A DNA stretch of 64,000 nt from Oscillospiraceae bacterium CM (GCA_022870705.1 CP072107.1:186001-250000); one strand, 5' to 3'; numbered from the stretch's first letter, positions 47,002 through 55,931 are shown. Program-made: numbers and translations. The notes: a model not told the origin generated them from the letters alone.

Positions 47002-47999
47002 ACATCGGCATGATTGTCTTTACGGCGCGGGGCTTTGACCTGGGTGAACGCCTGTGTGCGGCGCTGGAGGGGGCAGGCCATCATGTGCTGCTCAACCGGT
47101 GCGCGAACGGCGCGCTGGATCACTGGACGAAAAGCCGTTTTGCAACAGATGACGCGCTTGTTTTTGTTGGTGCCGCCGGGATTGCCGTCCGGGCAATTGC
47201 GCCGTATATCAAATCAAAAACGAGCGACCCGGCCGTCCTTGTGCTCGATGAAACTGGCCGGTTCGTTATCCCGATTCTGTCCGGCCATATCGGCGGGGCT
47301 AACGATCTGGCACGGACCATCGGGGCCCTTTATGGGGCCATCCCCGTTATTACGACGGCAACGGATTGCAGCGGTGTTTTTGCCGTCGACGCCTGGGCAA
47401 GCAGAAAACAGATGTGTATTCTCAATCCCGAGCGGATTAAATGGATATCCGCGCGCCTGCTGGCCGGTGAGAAAATCGCGTTTCGCAGCCTTTTCCCGAT
47501 CAAAGGCAAGCTGCCGGAGGGCTTTTCAGAGGATAAAAAAAATTACGACATCGCCATCACGATCAAAACGAAGGGCAGTCATGCGGCGCTGCGCCTCGTA
47601 CCGCCTGTTCTGACGCTCGGCGTCGGCTGCCGGAGGGGCGTTTCGGCGGAGGATTTAGACCGGGCTTTTGATATGATTCTTAAAAAGTCCAGCTTTTACG
47701 AAGAAGCGGTCTGCCAGGTTTGTAGCATCGATTTAAAGGCGGAAGAGGCGGGCCTTTTATCTTTCTGCCGGTCGCGCAATTTGCCGTTTCGAACGTTTTC
47801 CGCTTTGGCGCTGGCCGACGTTCAAGGGAGCTTTACTGCTTCAGAGTTTGTCCGTAAAACAACGGGCGTTGATAACGTCTGCGAAAGAAGTGCCGTGCTC
47901 GGCAGCGGCGGAACTTTGCTGACGAAAAAGGACGCCGGAAACGGCATCACCATGGCATTTGCAGTCGCGCCCTATACGGTGCGCTTTTTGGAGGAATAA
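46998..47999 (+). CDS. cbiG: Cobalt-precorrin-5A hydrolase
   Basis: 333 residues. N-terminal CbiG region with ALVFVGAAGIAVRAIAPYI and VLDETGRFVIPILSGHIGGAND, and C-terminal CobE-like domain (LGVGCRRGVSAEDLD). Opens the delta-lactone and releases acetaldehyde to contract the ring in the anaerobic route. Confidence 0.95.
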   Translation: MNIGMIVFTARGFDLGERLCAALEGAGHHVLLNRCANGALDHWTKSRFATDDALVFVGAAGIAVRAIAPYIKSKTSDPAVLVLDETGRFVIPILSGHIGGANDLARTIGALYGAIPVITTATDCSGVFAVDAWASRKQMCILNPERIKWISARLLAGEKIAFRSLFPIKGKLPEGFSEDKKNYDIAITIKTKGSHAALRLVPPVLTLGVGCRRGVSAEDLDRAFDMILKKSSFYEEAVCQVCSIDLKAEEAGLLSFCRSRNLPFRTFSALALADVQGSFTASEFVRKTTGVDNVCERSAVLGSGGTLLTKKDAGNGITMAFAVAPYTVRFLEE

Positions 48000-48001
48000 A
48001 A

Positions 48002-48733
48002 ATGGGAAAATTATACGTTGTCGGTCTCGGGCCGGGGCATGCTGCGGGCATGACAAAACAAGCGCACTCGGCACTTGATTGCTCTGAACTCATTTGCGGG
48101 TATACGACTTACGTTGACCTTGTCCGACCGGTTTACCCCGAAAAGACTTATAAGTCAACCGGCATGTGCAGCGAGATTGAGCGCTGTCGCATGGCGCTTT
48201 CAGAGGCGGCGGACAAAACGGTTTCGATGGTCTGCAGCGGTGACGCCGGTGTTTACGGTATGGCAGGCCTTTTGTATGAGTTAGCCGCCGAGACACCGGG
48301 CGTGGAGATCATCGTTATCCCCGGGGTGACAGCCGCGCAGAGCGGCGGCGCCATTCTCGGCGCGCCGCTCATGCAGGATTACGCCGTCATTTCCCTGTCG
48401 GATTTGATGGTCTCCTGGGAGGTTATTGAAAAACGCCTGCGCGCCGCTGCCGTGGGGGATTTTGCCGTTGTTTTATATAATCCGGCCAGTCATAAAAGAA
48501 AAGATCATCTGAAAAGGGCGTGTGATATTTTGCTTGAATGCCGCAGCGGGGATACGGTTTGCGGTATCGCGAGCAATATCGGGCGCGACGGCGAGGCGAG
48601 CACGACGATGACGCTTCAAAAGCTGCGCGACACGGCGGTTGATATGTTTACAACCGTTTTTATTGGCAACAGCACAACGCGCCTTGTGAACGGCAAAATG
48701 GTTACACCGCGCGGGTATGAGAACAAAAAATGA
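48002..48733 (+). CDS. cbiH: Cobalt-precorrin-3 C17-methyltransferase
   Basis: 243 residues of the tetrapyrrole methylase family: VVGLGPGHAAGMTKQA, VSMVCSGDAGVYGMAG, GVTAAQSGGAILGAPL and VLYNPASHKRKDHL are CbiH/CobJ motifs. Contracts the ring. GGAGG precedes its ATG, and it overlaps cbiJ by 4 nt. Confidence 0.96.
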   Translation: MGKLYVVGLGPGHAAGMTKQAHSALDCSELICGYTTYVDLVRPVYPEKTYKSTGMCSEIERCRMALSEAADKTVSMVCSGDAGVYGMAGLLYELAAETPGVEIIVIPGVTAAQSGGAILGAPLMQDYAVISLSDLMVSWEVIEKRLRAAAVGDFAVVLYNPASHKRKDHLKRACDILLECRSGDTVCGIASNIGRDGEASTTMTLQKLRDTAVDMFTTVFIGNSTTRLVNGKMVTPRGYENKK

Positions 48734-49488
48734 AAAAGCTCCTCATTTTCGGGGGAACAGGTGACGCGCCCCCGCTGCTCAGGGCGCTTGCGCCGTATAA
48801 GCTTGACATAACACTCTGCGTCGCGACGGAATACGGACGCCTGACAGCCCCCGGCAATTTGGCGGGATTGACGGTCAAAACAGGCCGCTTGAACGCGGCG
48901 CAAATCGAAGAGCTGCTCCGCAGCGGTGGATACGCCTGTGTCATCGACGCAACGCATCCCTACGCGTTTGAGGTTACGAAGAATATCAGGGCTGCCCTTT
49001 CAAAAACGGGGGTGCCGGGTTTCCGGCTGCTCAGAGCAGAAAGCACCTGCGCCGGTGCTGTCATCGTTAAAACGATGGCGGACGCGGCAATATGCTTAAA
49101 CGAGACGGCCGACAATGTGCTGTTGACAACAGGGAGCAAGGAGCTTTCGGCTTTTACGGCCGTCAGGGATTTTGAAAAGCGGCTTTACCCACGCGTTCTG
49201 CCGACGGCGTCATCGATTGAGGCCTGCCTTATAGCTGGTTTTCCGGCCGAGCACATCATTGCCATGCAGGGGCCGTTTTCAAAAGAGCTGAATATTGCCC
49301 TTATGCGACAGTTTCAGATCAAAACGCTGGTGACAAAAGATGGCGGTACGACGGGCGGTTTTCCGGAAAAGCAGGAAGCGGCGGCGGCGCTTGGCGCACG
49401 GCTTATCGTTGTCAGCCGGCCGGACGACGCCGGGCTGTCGCTTGAAGACGTGGTTTTAGGTGTCACAGCGCTTTTGGAGGGGGATTAA
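48730..49488 (+). CDS. cbiJ: Cobalt-precorrin-6A reductase
   Basis: 252 residues: LLIFGGTGDAPPLLRAL, DATHPYAFEVTKNI, FRLLRAE and LVTKDGGTTGGFPEKQEAA are the CbiJ/CobK signature sequences; reduces the macrocycle with NAD(P)H. It ends immediately before the ATG of the next gene. Confidence 0.95.
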   Translation: MKKLLIFGGTGDAPPLLRALAPYKLDITLCVATEYGRLTAPGNLAGLTVKTGRLNAAQIEELLRSGGYACVIDATHPYAFEVTKNIRAALSKTGVPGFRLLRAESTCAGAVIVKTMADAAICLNETADNVLLTTGSKELSAFTAVRDFEKRLYPRVLPTASSIEACLIAGFPAEHIIAMQGPFSKELNIALMRQFQIKTLVTKDGGTTGGFPEKQEAAAALGARLIVVSRPDDAGLSLEDVVLGVTALLEGD

Positions 49489-50691
49489 ATGGGCATTCAT
49501 ATTGTCGGTGTGGGAATGGGTGGCGAGAATACCCTGACTGCAGAAGGCAAGCAGGCCATGATGGAAGCGGACGTCCTCATTGGTGCCGAGAGGCTTTTAG
49601 CTGCGGCGACCGCTCATACATCGGCTGTGCGCCACGCGGCGATACAGCCCGCGGATATCCTTCGGGTGATTGAGCAAAACCGTGGGCGGAATATCTGTGT
49701 CCTGATGAGCGGGGACGTTGGTTTTTACAGCGGCGCAAAAAAGCTCATAGAGGCGTTGGGTGATCATGACTATGCGCTGATTGCCGGGCTCTCCAGCGTT
49801 CAATATTTCGCCGCCAAGCTCTGCCGTCCATGGCAGGCGTGGAAACTCGTCAGTGCCCATGGGAAATCGTGCGACGCTGTCACACCCGTGCGCGACAACG
49901 CCGAAACGTTTTTTTTGACAGGCGGCGCTTTGACGGTGCAGGCGATCTGCCGCGAATTATGTGCGGCCGGTTTTGGCGGGTGCACGGTCACTGTCGGCGA
50001 GAGACTCGGCAGTGACGACGAGCGCATCATAAGAAAAACAGCACAGGACTTGGCACAAGACGAGACGACGCAGCTTGCCGTCATGCTGGTTGAAAATCCG
50101 ACCCCGCGCCGGCTCGTTTCTTGCGGCTTCGCAGACGAAGCGTTTACCCGCGGTGATATCCCGATGACAAAAAGCGAAGTCCGCAGCGTCATCCTTTCAA
50201 AACTATGTCTGCGGGAAGACGATATTGTTTATGACATCGGCGCCGGGACGGGCTCTGTTACCGTGGAGACGGCCCTGCTGGCGAAAAAAGGCCATGTCTT
50301 TGCATTTGAGAGGGCGCGTGAGGGTTGCCAGCTTATTGCTGAAAACGCGCAGAAAATGAAGGTAACGAACATCACCGTCGTCGAAGGTGACGTCCCGCAG
50401 ACGCTTGAAGGGCAGCCTGTGCCGGACGCGGCGTTTATCGGCGGAAGCGGCGGTAATCTTGAAGAGATTTTAGAGCTTTTATTGGCACGCAATCCGAAAA
50501 TCCGACTTGTCGTCAGCGCCGTCGCGCTGGAGACGCTGGGAAAGGCGACAGCCGCATTTTTTCGCCTACCGCTTGCTGACGTTGAGGTTTCGCAAATTGC
50601 CGTCAGCCGGTCGCGGCGCATGGGCGGATATCATATGATGATCGCGCAGAATCCCGTGTATGTTATCAGCGGTACGGGGTCTCCAGCGTGA
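49489..50691 (+). CDS. cbiET: Fused cobalt-precorrin-7 C5/C15-methyltransferase, decarboxylating
   Basis: 400 residues. The N-terminal half (about 1-200) is CbiE (HIVGVGMGGENTLTAEG, LMSGDVGFYSGAKKL); the C-terminal half (about 210-400) is CbiT with the SAM loop YDIGAGTGSVTVE and FIGGSGGNLEEIL. It methylates C5 and C15 and removes the C12 acetate carboxyl. Joined as in CobL. Confidence 0.95.
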   Translation: MGIHIVGVGMGGENTLTAEGKQAMMEADVLIGAERLLAAATAHTSAVRHAAIQPADILRVIEQNRGRNICVLMSGDVGFYSGAKKLIEALGDHDYALIAGLSSVQYFAAKLCRPWQAWKLVSAHGKSCDAVTPVRDNAETFFLTGGALTVQAICRELCAAGFGGCTVTVGERLGSDDERIIRKTAQDLAQDETTQLAVMLVENPTPRRLVSCGFADEAFTRGDIPMTKSEVRSVILSKLCLREDDIVYDIGAGTGSVTVETALLAKKGHVFAFERAREGCQLIAENAQKMKVTNITVVEGDVPQTLEGQPVPDAAFIGGSGGNLEEILELLLARNPKIRLVVSAVALETLGKATAAFFRLPLADVEVSQIAVSRSRRMGGYHMMIAQNPVYVISGTGSPA

Positions 50692-50706
50692 ACGGGAGGA
50701 AATAAA

Positions 50707-51339
50707 ATGGACTGGCATACGCTTGCGCCAATGGACATTGAAAAACGAAGCTTCGAAATTATTACAGCGGAATTGGGCGAAAAAACGCTCGACCCGTCGC
50801 TTGCACCTGTTATCAAACGCGTCATCCACACGACGGCGGATCTCGATTATGCCGACACACTCTATTTTTCGCCGGGTGCCGTCGAAGCGGGGAAAACGGC
50901 GCTGTCAGGCGGCGCGCAGATTGTGACGGACACGCATATGGCCGAGGCCGGGATCAGCAAAGCTGCCTTGCATAAGCTCGGCGGCCGCATTCACTGCTTT
51001 ATTGCCGATGACGACGTGGCCGCGTCGGCAAAAGAGCGAAACGTGACGCGCGCGGCCGTCAGCATGGAAAAAGCCTGTGCATTGAGCGGCCCGCTGATTA
51101 TTGCAGTGGGCAACGCGCCAACGGCGCTGCTTCGCCTTGATGAGCTCATTTCGGAAGGACGTATCCGGCCTGACCTCATCATTGGCGTGCCTGTCGGCTT
51201 CGTCAATGTGGTGGAGAGCAAGGAGATTATTAAAGCATCTGGCGTTCCCTGTATCCTATCGCTTGGCAGAAAAGGCGGCAGCAACGTTGCCGCTGCCATA
51301 TGCAACGCCCTTTTATACACGCTCGGAACGCGGGCGTAA
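50707..51339 (+). CDS. cbiC: Cobalt-precorrin-8 methylmutase
   Basis: 210 residues. RVIHTTADLDYADTLYFSPGAV, VTDTHMAEAGIS and VGNAPTALLRLDELI carry the CbiC/CobH pattern, including the active His of the first motif. Moves the C11 methyl to C12 giving cobyrinate. Last gene of the operon; amidation and nucleotide-loop genes (cbiA, cbiP, cobU, cobS, cobT) are not in the window. Confidence 0.96.
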   Translation: MDWHTLAPMDIEKRSFEIITAELGEKTLDPSLAPVIKRVIHTTADLDYADTLYFSPGAVEAGKTALSGGAQIVTDTHMAEAGISKAALHKLGGRIHCFIADDDVAASAKERNVTRAAVSMEKACALSGPLIIAVGNAPTALLRLDELISEGRIRPDLIIGVPVGFVNVVESKEIIKASGVPCILSLGRKGGSNVAAAICNALLYTLGTRA

Positions 51340-51394
51340 ACAACGAAAAAAGGGCGCTGCCATTCAACAAGCTGCGTGATACCAATAAAAAAGC

Positions 51395-51436
51395 AAGTAC
51401 CGCCACGACGTTATACTTCGTGACGGTACTTCTTTT
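51395..51436. terminator. Intrinsic terminator after cbiC
   Basis: AAGTACCGCCACGA pairs with TCGTGACGGTACTT (one mismatch), loop 9, then CTTTTTG on the plus side; an A-rich stretch before it gives a T tract for the convergent cupin gene. Confidence 0.9.
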
Positions 51437-51452
51437 TGACTGATTCCGTTAG

Positions 51453-51899
51453 TCAGTGGCTATGCTCGGCAGCCATCGCGTCTGCTCTTGTTCTGTGAAC
51501 GGTACCGGGGGGATGCTGGGGCGGCGCATATATGGAGTACAGCTTGAGCGGTATGCTCCCCGTGTTTATGAGATTGTGCCATGTCCCTGCTGGCACGAGG
51601 ATTGCGTCACCGTCAGCAACTTTTGCCTGCATATTCATGTCTTCGAGGCGATAACCCATTTTCACAAGACCCTGACCCTGCTCAATCCGTAGGAATTGGT
51701 CAAGCTCCGGGTGGCTCTCGGCGCCGATTTCCTCGCCGATGTTGATGCTCATCAGGGTTACTTGAAGATGATTTCCTGTCCACAGTGCTGTGCGGAATGT
51801 ATTGTTCTGCTTGGTTGCCTTATCAATATTTATGACTAACGGTCGTGGACCATAGTCTTTCAGGACATACTCGGAACTCATATCGTTCCGATTCGTCAT
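51453..51899 (-). CDS. Cupin-domain protein
   Basis: 148 residues from ATG 51899 (GGAG 9 nt upstream). One cupin barrel: TLMSINIGEEIGAESHPELDQFLRIEQGQG (in pieces G-x5-H-x3-E-style motif 1) and motif 2 ILVPAGTWHNLIN with the metal His. It ends in a His-containing tail (AAEHSH). A small metal-binding enzyme or sensor; the substrate is unknown. Single gene with its own promoter. Confidence 0.88.
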   Translation of the reverse strand: MTNRNDMSSEYVLKDYGPRPLVINIDKATKQNNTFRTALWTGNHLQVTLMSINIGEEIGAESHPELDQFLRIEQGQGLVKMGYRLEDMNMQAKVADGDAILVPAGTWHNLINTGSIPLKLYSIYAPPQHPPGTVHRTRADAMAAEHSH

Positions 51900-51920
51900 G
51901 ATGTTCAGCTCCTTTCGTGT

Positions 51921-51962
51921 CATGTACAGTCCATTTTATGATCAATACATGTACAATGTAAA
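51921..51962 (-). promoter_or_regulatory. Cupin gene promoter with CATGTACA repeats
   Basis: On the minus strand TTTACA, 18-nt spacer, TAAAAT (51933-51962). CATGTACA occurs at 51921-51928, on the start point, and at 51948-51955 in the spacer, 27 bp apart: likely operator half-sites. Confidence 0.55.
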
Positions 51963-52050
51963 AAACGGTTGAGATCTTAAACAAATGCCATATTTGTGCC
52001 ATAATTCGGACTGATAATCTAGATGCAAACAAACCAAGGGAGGCGAAAAA

Positions 52051-52230
52051 ATGTTATTATTTGTACTCGTCATCGCAGCGATCGTCTATTTCATAGTCAA
52101 GCCTGGATGTTATCATGGCTATGCCCCGTCTGACGCCAATGACGCTGAAGTGATTCTGAAAAAACGTTTTGTATCCGGAGAGATTGACGAAGAAACATAT
52201 AAAAAGATGCTTCAAACACTGAGAAGTTAA
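52051..52230 (+). CDS. Small membrane protein with SHOCT domain
   Basis: 59 residues, not listed by length-limited gene finders. N-terminal membrane helix LLFVLVIAAIVYFIV, then a SHOCT motif VILKKRFVSGEIDEETYKKML. A perfect GGGAGGCG precedes ATG 52051. 15 nt upstream of a second SHOCT gene with which it forms an operon. Confidence 0.85.
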   Translation: MLLFVLVIAAIVYFIVKPGCYHGYAPSDANDAEVILKKRFVSGEIDEETYKKMLQTLRS

Positions 52231-52245
52231 AAATAGGAGGTATTT

Positions 52246-52536
52246 ATGATGATGTATTTCAGAGGAGAAGGCGGACTGGGTCGCTGCTTTAGTGACGGGT
52301 TTGGCTATATGAGTAACTTTATGCACAGCGGCTGGGGCCTTGTCATGATGGGTGTTGCGCTTGTAGTCACCGCGCTGGTCGTTGTTGCCATCGTCGCGCT
52401 CGTCAAGAAAGGGCAGGGGCATCATCCTGTCAATCAAAGCGATGACAGTCTGGAGCTTCTGAACGCGCGTTTTGTCAAAGGCGAGATTTCTGAGGAAGAC
52501 TATATCAGAATGAAAAAAGTTCTGACGGGCAAATAA
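52246..52536 (+). CDS. Small membrane protein with SHOCT domain
   Basis: 96 residues. A Gly/Phe/Met-rich N-terminus (GEGGLGRCFSDGFGYMSNFMH), one membrane helix (about 32-53) and a C-terminal SHOCT motif LLNARFVKGEISEEDYIRMK close to that of the preceding gene. AGGAGG before the ATG. The pair probably arose by duplication. Position before a two-component system suggests an envelope-related role; function unknown. Confidence 0.88.
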   Translation: MMMYFRGEGGLGRCFSDGFGYMSNFMHSGWGLVMMGVALVVTALVVVAIVALVKKGQGHHPVNQSDDSLELLNARFVKGEISEEDYIRMKKVLTGK

Positions 52537-52552
52537 CGCGTCCTTAGAATTA

Positions 52553-52581
52553 TTGTACTGGCACGTTGCGGAAGGTATAAT
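52553..52581 (+). promoter_or_regulatory. Promoter of the two-component system
   Basis: TTGTAC, 17-nt spacer, TATAAT. The start point is predicted near 52588, almost at the first possible start codon (GTG 52590). Confidence 0.75.
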
Positions 52582-52589
52582 AGAGCAGG

Positions 52590-53285
52590 GTGATCATTGT
52601 GGTATATAATATACTTGTTGTTGAAGATCAGGCGGAAATCAGCGGCGTCGTTGCTAAATACCTTGAAAATGAAGGGTTTAAGACCTTCGTTGCTCAAGAC
52701 GGCTTTGAAGCCCTGGAAATCTTCAACAAGGAAGAAATTCACCTCACCCTGCTTGACATCATGATGCCGGGTATCGACGGTTTTGACGTGCTCAAAGAAA
52801 TCCGCGAGATTTCGGATATCCCAGTCATCATGCTGACAGCAAGGACCGAAGAGATCGACAGACTCAAGGGCTTCGACACGGGCGCTGACGACTATGTCGT
52901 CAAGCCCTTCAGCGTTAAGGAGATTGTAAAAAGAGTGCATGCCCTTATCCGGCGGACCTACCATAATTCTGAAGAACTCGTGTATAAATTCGCCGATCTG
53001 AGCCTCCATACCAAAAGCATGAAGCTGTATAAGGACAGTAAGGAAATCCCAATTACAGCGGCGGAGTTTGGACTTTTGCAGGCGTTATTCAGAAATCAGG
53101 GACAGGTTTTATCGCGGGAGCAGCTGATCAGTTCGGCATACGGCTACGACTACGAAGGCTATGACCGGAATATCGACAGCGCCATAAAAAGACTTCGTCA
53201 GAAAATAGAGAACGATCCGAGGAATCCGCAAATTCTCCTGACAAAGTACGGTGCGGGATATGTGCTGGGAGGTGCACGGAATTGA
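52590..53285 (+). CDS. OmpR/PhoB-type response regulator
   Basis: 231 residues. Receiver domain with NILVVEDQAE, phospho-Asp in LTLLDIMMPG (about residue 54), MLTAR and VVKPF; C-terminal winged helix ending YGAGYVLG. GTG 52590 or GTG 52599 is the start; the promoter's position means the first would give a nearly leaderless message. Overlaps the sensor kinase by 4 nt. Confidence 0.94.
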   Translation: MIIVVYNILVVEDQAEISGVVAKYLENEGFKTFVAQDGFEALEIFNKEEIHLTLLDIMMPGIDGFDVLKEIREISDIPVIMLTARTEEIDRLKGFDTGADDYVVKPFSVKEIVKRVHALIRRTYHNSEELVYKFADLSLHTKSMKLYKDSKEIPITAAEFGLLQALFRNQGQVLSREQLISSAYGYDYEGYDRNIDSAIKRLRQKIENDPRNPQILLTKYGAGYVLGGARN

Positions 53286-54628
53286 CAATCAGAAGGCAAT
53301 GGCTTCTCGTCCTGACGGTGACGGCAGTTTTGGCCATCTGCGTCAATTCGTTCATCCTGTCCTCCCTCATTAACAAATACTTTATGTCATACAGTACCGA
53401 TTCTTATAATAATCATATCAGCCAAATCGAACAGTTGGCGGTCAGCGCGCTGCAAGACGGCAGTATCTCTGAGCAGCGGCTATCTGTCCAGCTTGAATCG
53501 CATCTTGATGACCCGATCATCAGTATCAAACTGTATGATGCATCGGGAAAGCTCGTGGCGAGCGCTGATAACACACCGGGCGGCGGCTACGGCATGATGA
53601 ATGGGATGATGCACAGGAATAATTCCGAAGAGGTGGACACCTACCAGCTGACAGACGGCGGCAACAACCTGGGTGTCCTGAATATCACAAGATACAGCTC
53701 TCTTGGAAATTCACAGGTTTCTGTGCTGTTCAGAGTTGCGCTGCTTCGAAACAGCGCCATTTCGTTTGTCGTCGTCCTGTTTGTGCTCATTATTATCGGC
53801 ATATTCATCAGCAGAACGCTGAGCCGGGATTTGTCCAATACGGCAGCGCAGGCGCTGCGTATTGATATGGGCGGTTCTATGGATTATAAACCGTCAAAGG
53901 TTCGGGAAATCAGGATTATTCAATCGGGGCTTGAAACACTCCAAAACAGGCTTAAAATCAAGCAGATTGTCAGAAAAAGAGTTGTCGACGAGCTTGTCCA
54001 CCAGACGAGAACACCCCTGACGATTATGAAAACGCATTTGGAGGGAATTGAGGACGGCGTCATAAAAATGACGGACGACGAAATTAAAGTCTGTCAGGCG
54101 CAGCTTGACAACATTTCATCCATCATAACAAACATGAGCAAGCTGATAGACGCCGACAAACCGTCGGAAATAGTCTCCTCGGAAGAACTTGACCTGCATT
54201 CGCTGATCAGCCAGATCATCAGCGGCTTGAAGGTGCAGTTTGAGAAAAAGAAAATAAGCCTTCAGCTGTTGAGCAGCCAGAAAGTTCGGGTTAAGACAGA
54301 TAAATATAAATTAAGTCAGAGTGTATACAATCTGTTGACAAACGCATACAAGTTTACAGCGCCCGGTGGGAGAGTCGAGGTATCCTATCAGGCGTCGGAT
54401 TCAAAAGTTGCAATCATCATAAAGGATACCGGCACCGGTATCGCGGAGGAAGACCTGCCGCACCTGTTCGACGCGTATTTCCGGGGCCGTAATACCGCTT
54501 CGATCACGGGGGATGGACTTGGGTTATACGTTGTCAAAGAAAATCTGGAGCAGATGGGCGGTTCGGTCATCGTTTCGTCAAAACCGGGCGTCGGCAGCGA
54601 ATTCACCATAACAGTTCCCGTTCAATAA
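53282..54628 (+). CDS. Membrane sensor histidine kinase with Met-rich sensor region
   Basis: 448 residues, TTG start overlapping the regulator (TTGA), GGGAGG upstream. Membrane helices at about 8-28 and 155-178 flank an extracytoplasmic domain that contains a Met/Gly/His-rich patch, GGGYGMMNGMMHRNN. The phospho-acceptor His240 sits in HQTRTPLT, where Gln replaces the usual Glu/Asp after the His. HATPase boxes NAYKFT, DTGTGIAEEDL and GDGLGLYVVKE follow. The Met-rich loop could sense metal or redox state. Confidence 0.92.
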   Translation: MTIRRQWLLVLTVTAVLAICVNSFILSSLINKYFMSYSTDSYNNHISQIEQLAVSALQDGSISEQRLSVQLESHLDDPIISIKLYDASGKLVASADNTPGGGYGMMNGMMHRNNSEEVDTYQLTDGGNNLGVLNITRYSSLGNSQVSVLFRVALLRNSAISFVVVLFVLIIIGIFISRTLSRDLSNTAAQALRIDMGGSMDYKPSKVREIRIIQSGLETLQNRLKIKQIVRKRVVDELVHQTRTPLTIMKTHLEGIEDGVIKMTDDEIKVCQAQLDNISSIITNMSKLIDADKPSEIVSSEELDLHSLISQIISGLKVQFEKKKISLQLLSSQKVRVKTDKYKLSQSVYNLLTNAYKFTAPGGRVEVSYQASDSKVAIIIKDTGTGIAEEDLPHLFDAYFRGRNTASITGDGLGLYVVKENLEQMGGSVIVSSKPGVGSEFTITVPVQ

Positions 54629-54636
54629 CCATACAC

Positions 54637-54673
54637 AAAAATCCCGCCTCCTGTTTATTGGATGCGGGATTTT
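54637..54673 (+). terminator. Intrinsic terminator after the sensor kinase
   Basis: AAAAATCCCGC and GCGGGATTTT around a 16-nt loop. Confidence 0.85.
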
Positions 54674-54798
54674 CCTATTCAGACAATCACACGCTCAATG
54701 CTTCGCAAAAAAATGATGTTAACATATTTTTGCCATAGTTTTCTTTTAAGATAAAGCCATCACAGCCGGAAACGGTAAAAACTTAGGAGGTCAAAAAC

Positions 54799-55257
54799 AT
54801 GTCTTTATTTAAAAAGCTCTTGGCAGTCGGCGTTGCGGTTCTTGCATTGAGTGCGGTATCCGTAACCGCTCTTGCGGCGTCGGTGTACAGCAGCCCCGCC
54901 GAGGCTGTCGCTGGGCTGACTGGCAGAACGGTTGACAGCGTTGTCAAAGAGCGACAGGATACCGGAAATACCTACGGGACAATTGCCAGCGAAGCAGGTG
55001 TGCTCGACGAATTCAAATCGGCCATACTGGAATTGAAAAAGGACGTTTTGGACGCACGTGTAGCATCAGGCGATATGACACAGGCGCAGGCAGATAAAAT
55101 TTTTGCGGCAATCCAAGCAAACATGGCAACCTGTGACGGAACCGGTGGGGCAATGCTGGGCCAGCAATACGGCGTCGGCTTTGGAAAGGGTTCTGGTCGA
55201 GGATACGACGGTCAGTATGGCCAGCACGGCGTGTATGGCTGTGTCTATAGTAAATAA
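54799..55257 (+). CDS. Secreted DUF2680-type protein
   Basis: 152 residues. Signal peptide with cleavage after about ALAA, then a helical domain (TYGTIASEAGVLDEFKSAIL, ASGDMTQAQADKIFAAIQANM) that matches what I know as DUF2680, and a Gly/Tyr/Gln-rich tail with two Cys. AGGAGG precedes the ATG. Probably a target of the two-component system just upstream, by position only. Function unknown. Confidence 0.82.
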   Translation: MSLFKKLLAVGVAVLALSAVSVTALAASVYSSPAEAVAGLTGRTVDSVVKERQDTGNTYGTIASEAGVLDEFKSAILELKKDVLDARVASGDMTQAQADKIFAAIQANMATCDGTGGAMLGQQYGVGFGKGSGRGYDGQYGQHGVYGCVYSK

Positions 55258-55329
55258 CAGTCATACAGGGGATTGTAAGGTTTAACATATCATGCCCATG
55301 CCCATGTAGTGAGAGATTACCAGATCAAA

Positions 55330-55365
55330 ACGCCAAACCCCCCTTGAGCAAGGGGGGTTTGGCGT
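55330..55365. terminator. Strong hairpin after the DUF2680 gene
   Basis: CGCCAAACCCCCCTT and its perfect complement with a 4-nt loop (15 bp). A probable terminator without a T run. Confidence 0.75.
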
Positions 55366-55543
55366 ATGTGACAATTTCATTTATAATTATATGTTTTTAC
55401 GATACGATACAATTTAAGCGCAAAAATGACAGGATATTGCATGATTTCAAAAGCGGGTAAAAAAATTTTTCAACAAAATAATCCAAAATTCGCTTTGTCA
55501 ATCGTATTATAGGTGGAGCCTATATTTATGATGGAGGCGCAGC

Positions 55544-55675
55544 ATGAATGAGGATTCAATTAAAGAGATATTAAAAGACCTTAGCAGCGAACAAAAGCAA
55601 GCGCTTAATTCAATGATTTCCAAGCTTCTATCTGAGCGAGAACAAGACGCTTCTCGTGATCTGACAATTTCATAA
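55544..55675 (+). CDS. Small protein, 43 residues
   Basis: ATG 55544 behind a perfect GGAGG; the frame reads MNEDSIKEILKDLSSEQKQ onward to TAA at 55673, an acidic, helical product. It overlaps the end of the convergent HTH gene tail to tail by about 70 nt. No family recognised. The strong ribosome site supports it; the length does not. Confidence 0.55.
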   Translation: MNEDSIKEILKDLSSEQKQALNSMISKLLSEREQDASRDLTIS

Positions 55676-55931
55676 ACCCGTCAATAATGCGCTTGTCAAT
55701 TTCCGAAAGCTCACGGTTTTCATCCGTGGGCTCTCTTTTTATTTGACCGGATTCAAGTTCCTCGATGGATATATGCAGATAATCCGCAATCTTCTTTTTG
55801 GTCTCGTTGAGCGGCTCTCCTCCCGATTTCCAATGCGAATATGAGCTTTTGCTGATTTTTAAATTGCTTAATAATCTGGTTGGTGAAATACCTTTTAACA
55901 TGCATATTTTCATGTAATTGTCAATAAACAC
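55605..55931 (-). CDS. XRE-family small HTH regulator
   Basis: About 108 residues. ISPTRLLSNLKISKSSYSHW is a Cro/CI-type helix-turn-helix followed by KSGGEPLNETKKKIADYLHISIEEL; the C-terminal half is a helical region. GTG 55931 with GGTGGTG upstream is the likely start. It sits divergently next to a strong promoter leading to the riboswitch and pilus operon, which it could control. Confidence 0.85.
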   Translation of the reverse strand: MFIDNYMKICMLKGISPTRLLSNLKISKSSYSHWKSGGEPLNETKKKIADYLHISIEELESGQIKREPTDENRELSEIDKRIIDGFMKLSDHEKRLVLAQIEAWKSLN

